Of a stretch of 64,000 nucleotides of DNA, positions 61,601 to 64,000 are shown one piece after another. Below the pieces are notes generated by a model that saw nothing but the letters and a program-made list of their open reading frames with translations, had not been told where the DNA came from and ran no database searches. Each line of letters starts with the position of its first letter. The first letter of the stretch is position 1. A program made the translations under genes and the position numbers. The stretch is from Flavobacterium sp. GTDB taxonomy: Bacteria; Bacteroidota; Bacteroidia; Flavobacteriales; Flavobacteriaceae. Location of the stretch: contig NZ_JANXTI010000031.1 of the NCBI RefSeq assembly GCF_025352425.1, forward strand, positions 62,001 through 126,000, given 5' to 3'.

Positions 61601-63522
61601 GTAGATAAAACACTACTTGTTGTTAGTGTTGTTGGATTTCTACAAACAGGAGGAGCACCACATGTGATATTACTTACCCATCCCGCTGCAGTAGTCGTAG
61701 CATCTGAGGTAAACACAAATGTTAAACATCCACTAGCAGCAGAAGATGTAAATGAAGGAGGCAAAGCCGTTCCGGATAAGTTGGCCAAAAGAGGTGCGGT
61801 TGCATCATTTCCATCATATATTTTTAAAAAGTCAGTACCAGCTTGTGTATTGAATGAAGTAAACGTTACAGTTACAACATCTCCCGTGTTTACAGGACAG
61901 ATAGTAGTTGTTTGATTAGCATTACTAGGATAATTAGCAGCTAATCCACCAGTATCCACAAAATTACCTCCACAAACAGGTGGTGAAAGCTGCGTTGTAA
62001 ATGTTGTCGGACCTGCCCATGTACTGCTGTCAGTAACGCTACAAACCGCTCTTATATATACATCATAACATGTTGCAGATGTTAATCCCGTGAGCGTGTA
62101 AGGATTGGCAGAAGTATTAATAAATCCTGTTGAACTGGCATTCGGAGCAACAGAACCACAAGGCAAAGCCAAAACTTGCCATGCCGATGCAACACTTGTA
62201 TCAGGATTTGCGGGCTGTGTCCAGGTTAATGTTGCTGAGTTGGAAGTCACAGCACTTGGAATTATCGCGGTAGGCTTTCTACAAGTTGGTGGCGGAGCAC
62301 AAGTTACATTACTTGCCCAGCCTGCAGCATTAGTTGTGGCATTTGAGGTAAACACAAAAGTTAAGCATCCTGAAGTTGAGGAAGCCGTATACGCAGGAGG
62401 TAAAGCTGTCCCAGAAAGTGTAGCTAATAATGGTGCAGTTGCACTATTACCATCATATACTTTTAAAAGGTCAACACCATTTTCCGTATTAAACGACGTA
62501 AAAGTTACAGTAACTAAATCGCCCGGATTTGTGGGGCAGATAGTTGTTGTGATGTTGGCGTTATTGGCATAATTTGCACTAACACCACCTGAATCAACAA
62601 AGTTACCACCACAAATTGGAGGCGCTACATTGGTTGTAAAGTTGGTGGAAGCCACAGACCATGGACTCGAGATTCCGGTTGTACACACTGCTCTGACCTG
62701 ATATGAATATGTTGTATTTGGCGATAATCCAGTAGCAACAAATGGCAAGGCACCCGTATATAGAGGATATGTAATGGGAGAACCTACAGATGGAGTAACA
62801 ATTATTTCCCAACCGTTCACTGTCCCATTAGGATTTGTCCAATTTAAAGTAGCACTATTTGAAGTTATTGTACTAGATGGTAATGTAGTTGGAGTTAAAC
62901 ACGCAGCATCAATGCTTACATCATCCACTAACCATCGGTCACCACCCAGATTTCCATCGGGCTGTGTATATACTTTCACAAAAGCAACATTAACAGTCAG
63001 ACCGGCAAAGCCGCTCAGGTCGACAGTCTTTTCAGTATAGATATTAAAATTAGAAGTTGGTATAATTAAGTCATCCTCTGTCCATTGTTGCACTAGTGAA
63101 TATGCGGAAGGATTAGTTTGCGACCCAGAAGGTGCTATTTTTATTTGATAAATTGTCCCCTGGTTTCCGCTGGTAAACATTCTTGTGTAAAAATGCAATA
63201 CACCATTAGTTGGAATTAGCACAGTCGGAGTTGCTAAATATTCTTCGGAAGTATTTCCGGCATCAATATTTTCCCGGTTAACATATGCCGCGTTAGCGCC
63301 TTGGTAAACAGTCGGAGGAGTTGTTACGGCACTATTAATGCCCCAACGCACACTTGACCCTACACCATTATCAAATACAGCCCAGTTTCCTGTTCCTAAA
63401 GTCCAGTTTGTTGAAGGAGGCGTGTCAGGACCTGTAGTGTTCTCAAAACCTTCTAAAGCCATCTGAGAATAACCGCTTAAAGAAATGAATAAAAACAGTA
63501 ATAGTAAAGTAAATTTTTTCAT
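55687..63522 (-). CDS. Giant T9SS type-B cargo protein with five CUB and six Fn3 modules
   Basis: A 2611-residue secreted protein. Approximate layout: signal peptide 1-19; choice-of-anchor J domain 21-205; Fn3 at 205-300; five tandem CUB-like/Fn3 pairs from 300 to 1400 (each CUB starts CGGNFVD or CGGTFTD); a NDECANA beta domain near 1404; a CTEAPAFC domain near 1527-1680; Ig-like repeats; a lamin tail domain near 1961-2120 inside a SprB-like repeat; three FxYxTPxC Ig-like repeats at 2186-2445; and the type-B sorting domain at about 2523-2611 (NDGLNDTFDL, FNRLGMKVY, LPDGTYYFI). Likely a surface adhesin or gliding-related protein. A -7 box is at 63570. Confidence 0.95.
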   Translation of the reverse strand: MKKFTLLLLFLFISLSGYSQMALEGFENTTGPDTPPSTNWTLGTGNWAVFDNGVGSSVRWGINSAVTTPPTVYQGANAAYVNRENIDAGNTSEEYLATPTVLIPTNGVLHFYTRMFTSGNQGTIYQIKIAPSGSQTNPSAYSLVQQWTEDDLIIPTSNFNIYTEKTVDLSGFAGLTVNVAFVKVYTQPDGNLGGDRWLVDDVSIDAACLTPTTLPSSTITSNSATLNWTNPNGTVNGWEIIVTPSVGSPITYPLYTGALPFVATGLSPNTTYSYQVRAVCTTGISSPWSVASTNFTTNVAPPICGGNFVDSGGVSANYANNANITTTICPTNPGDLVTVTFTSFNTENGVDLLKVYDGNSATAPLLATLSGTALPPAYTASSTSGCLTFVFTSNATTNAAGWASNVTCAPPPTCRKPTAIIPSAVTSNSATLTWTQPANPDTSVASAWQVLALPCGSVAPNASSTGFINTSANPYTLTGLTSATCYDVYIRAVCSVTDSSTWAGPTTFTTQLSPPVCGGNFVDTGGLAANYPSNANQTTTICPVNTGDVVTVTFTSFNTQAGTDFLKIYDGNDATAPLLANLSGTALPPSFTSSAASGCLTFVFTSDATTTAAGWVSNITCGAPPVCRNPTTLTTSSVLSTSVVLNWIQPANPDTTVATSWHVLALPCGSPAPTGSSTGFVTTSNNPFTLTGLSPTTCYDIYVRASCSVIDYSTWTGPATITTQIAPPVCGGNFVDAAGPTTNYANNSDSTVTICPVNTGDIVTVTFTSFNTEATWDGLYVFNGNSISAPQIASANPAGNVPGGLAGSYWGTTIPGPFTSTSPDGCLTFRFRSDASVNNPGWVSNVTCGPPPTCIAPTAITNNTVTSSSVILNWTQPANPDTTVASAWEVLALPCASPAPTAASTGFVSASTNPFTLTGLSSATCYNIYIRAVCSPTDSSTWGGPTTVTTQVAPPVCGGNFVDAGGAAANYPNTSDSTVTICPINTGDVVTVTFTSFNTEATYDGLYVFDGNSITAPQIASTNPAGNVPGALAGSYWGTTIPGPFTSTSADGCLTFRFRSDASINNPGWVSNVTCAPPPTCRTPAAITSNTLTHNSVILNWTQPVNPDTTVASAWQVLALPCGSPAPTAASTGFVNVSTNPFTLTGLTPATCYDIYIRAVCSTTDSSTWGGPRTVTTLVAPPVCGGTFTDEGGPTANYNNNSNVTTIICPTTPGEIVTVTFTAFNTEANWDGLYVYDGNTVNPSTQIATANPPANVPGGIPGSYWGTTIPGPFTSTSPEGCLTFVFRSDGSVNNPGWVANVTCSPAPTCARPTLLSATNITQTSAVLNWTQLPNPDGSTATAWEILVLPAGSPVPTGNGIPATSPYTANGLSAGTAYVFYVRAICSPTDTSEWSAFNFAALPVNDECANAIFAIVNQNLNCVQTTHGTLSGATASLPTTTCGGAGAANDDVWFTFTATSVTHIISFNNVIPATALSYAIYQGSCGGLTQVGCNSGANLVPGTTYYIRVFSTSTVPVFTNFDLCIGTLPCTEAPAFCTGQTVTYANSTNVPSLGQIGCLFTSPNPAFFFLQVNQAGPLSYLISQVDTGGVPRDVDYVAWGPFTDLSTACSGVPANPLAGQQPPLTPAQGCNGTLHACSYSAAPTEIMCIPNAQLCEVYVIMITNFSNQAGTVTFTQTNSGGGTTACFPINTFNYPSTYYCQNAANPTPVLAPGASAGVYTSTPGLVIDSATGTIDLLASTPGPYVVTSTSATTIGGPCTTIPFITTTRTVIITAPASATISYPAATYCNSITSSQSVVRTGTPGGTYSSTPAGLLLNQNTGEIIPVASTAGVYTVTYTIPATGGCVAYTTQTQVEILASPIVLQPSVTACDTFTLPALAVGDYYAAAGGVGTPLDISIPLTGSQPVYIYAVGTNGCITEKSFNVTINTVPAPTYTVTQSTCTTPTGSISVTSPASVGGSPVSDLFISEVTDANAGSLTYVEIYNATGAPVNLANYKLKFYTWGSPPTTENLSCNLNLTGTIANNATNVIKVSNDSNIVGVVPNQTFAGCGGVNNNDNIRLTTSADVEVDVWGVTDGSTFTPSGQPGYTYRRLNTSTIPNTTWNAADWTALDPEDYTNVGSYSYTVSNYQYSIDNGPFLTGTTSGIIFSNLAPGNHVLVVKDTSTGCFSAPVNVFIDVVNPTPSVTTFTYVTPVCQNATPNPLPNTSASGFTTGGTYSEVTTTGLVFVSTSTGEIDLANSTPGLHTIRYSVAFNTTTCVSAGFSDATIVINPVINPVLGFSYTTPICQNAQATLSPTLAAGFTTGGTFSSTTGLSINGSTGVIDLATSTAGSYTITYTSNANAATCLVGGTNTFDIVINPVITPVTGFSYDTPFCSSDSVALQLPTLATGFTTGGTFSSTTGLAINGTTGEINIPNSTPGAYTITYAIAANTATCQVAGTNSTQIMIIAPVTIELTGGCQSVNYILTATPVNGSFVPETASYVWQNANGAIVGNAQSLTVTVVGKYTVTITVDGCSTQSIPFNVDSVFCIIQKGISVNNDGLNDTFDLTGFDVKKLTIFNRLGMKVYSRNNYVNEWGGKSDGGEELPDGTYYFIIDRNNGDTKTGWIYINRAQ

Positions 63523-63569
63523 AAATGAAAATTTAGTTGTTGTTATATTTAATGAAGAAAATTGAAGCC

Positions 63570-63577
63570 CAAATTTA
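63570..63577 (-). promoter_or_regulatory. -7 box (TAAATTTG) of the giant cargo gene
   Basis: On the minus strand TAAATTTG fits TAnnTTTG and lies about 48 bp before the gene start. Confidence 0.45.
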
Positions 63578-63693
63578 ATAAAATTTATGAATTATTTAAG
63601 AATTGTTTCTAAAAAAGCGCACATTTAACAAAAACCCTTAAAGCAATCATAAGAATCGTTGGTAATTATGTGATAAATTAATTCTCAAATGTC

Positions 63694-63701
63694 TAATTTT
63701 G
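63694..63701 (+). promoter_or_regulatory. -7 box (TAATTTTG) of hflX
   Basis: TAATTTTG fits TAnnTTTG and ends 17 bp before the chosen hflX ATG at 63719. If this is the promoter, the upstream ATG at 63689 cannot be the start. Confidence 0.5.
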
Positions 63702-63718
63702 CCAAAGAATCGAAAAAA

Positions 63719-64000
63719 ATGTTAGAAAAAGAAGTTATAAATTTTGAAAGAACCGTAATTGTTGGAATAGTTACGCAAAATCAAAGCGAAGAAAAGTTAA
63801 CAGAATATTTAGACGAGCTAGAATTTTTAACCTATACTGCTGGTGGAGAAGTTATTAAAAGATTTTCCCAAAAATTAGAGAAGCCGAATCCCAAGACCTT
63901 TTTAGGAACAGGTAAAATGGATGAAATTAGTTTGTACATCAAAGAAAAAAATATTTCTACTGTAATTTTTGATGATGAATTGTCTCCATCCCAACAAAAA
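63719..64000 (+). CDS. hflX: HflX-type GTPase, N-terminal part, cut by window end
   Basis: The first 94 residues, continuing past the window. MLEKEVINFERTVIVGIVTQ and LEFLTYTAGGEVIKRFSQK followed by PNPKTFLGTGKMDEI are the N-terminal HflX domain. HflX is a ribosome-associated GTPase that splits stalled ribosomes under stress. The GTPase domain is outside this window. Start ATG 63719 is preferred over ATG 63689 because a -7 box lies between them. Confidence 0.88.
   Translation, partial: MLEKEVINFERTVIVGIVTQNQSEEKLTEYLDELEFLTYTAGGEVIKRFSQKLEKPNPKTFLGTGKMDEISLYIKEKNISTVIFDDELSPSQQK

Noticed and set aside
61466-62572. Two antisense frames of about 150 codons within the giant cargo gene
   Set aside because: They repeat with the CUB/Fn3 period and mirror the codon pattern of the real gene; composition is implausible for proteins.

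Overview
This window is chromosomal DNA from a member of the Flavobacteriaceae, most likely Flavobacterium or a close relative. The evidence is low G+C content, many promoter-like TAnnTTTG (-7) boxes typical of Bacteroidetes sigma factors, SufBCDSE with DUF2480, a MoxR/Bat 'aerotolerance' operon, a TonB receptor with a carboxypeptidase-like N-terminal domain, and a type IX secretion system (T9SS) cargo protein with PorP/SprF and PorE-like partners. The gene content is mostly core metabolism and envelope biology. No rRNA, tRNA, CRISPR array, prophage or classical transposase was seen.

Layout. 0.2-5.2 kb (+): pgk, a five-LysM lytic transglycosylase, a DUF4837-type lipoprotein, a GNAT acetyltransferase. 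5.2-13.1 kb (-): a double OmpA-domain protein, an S41 protease, rnpA, a small secreted protein, an M1 aminopeptidase, a subtilase and an MBL-fold hydrolase. 13.2-21.1 kb (+): the Fe-S assembly operon (A-type carrier, sufB, sufC, sufD, sufS, lipoprotein, sufE, secreted protein, SufT-like, DUF2480), ending at a strong hairpin. 21.1-29.5 kb: metB and dinB (-); an ArsC-like gene, an EamA transporter, yicC, gmk, nadD and gpsA (+); a small hypothetical gene, pheS and a conserved hypothetical gene (-). 29.6-39.3 kb (-): the MoxR-DUF58-BatA/B/C/D/E operon, invaded by intergenic repeats and by a GxxExxY nuclease-fold gene. 39.5-43.4 kb (+): an aldo/keto reductase, a Schlafen/AlbA-like protein overlapped by a metallophosphatase, a small beta-barrel-like protein, PhnA. 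43.4-47.4 kb (-): a lipoprotein, an ALDH7-type dehydrogenase, 3-hydroxyanthranilate dioxygenase, a secreted EEP-family hydrolase. 47.5-52.4 kb (+): a TonB receptor with two surface proteins. 52.8-63.5 kb (-): a 2611-residue T9SS type-B adhesin with PorP/SprF and a PorE-like OmpA protein. 63.7 kb to the end (+): start of hflX.

The most unusual material is intergenic. A 529-bp unit (30401-30929) carries a PD-(D/E)XK-like GxxExxY gene between about 40-bp near-perfect terminal inverted repeats. Gene-less palindromes with the same arms sit in two other gaps of the same operon, a layout that recalls REP/RAYT partnerships. A second family (three copies) has stems that differ in sequence between copies but stay self-complementary. 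A third family ends just before the start codons of sufD and the DUF58 gene. A 41-codon ORF in the sufD-sufS gap looks like the stump of a decayed serine-hydrolase gene. All functional statements rest on motif recognition by eye; no database search was run.
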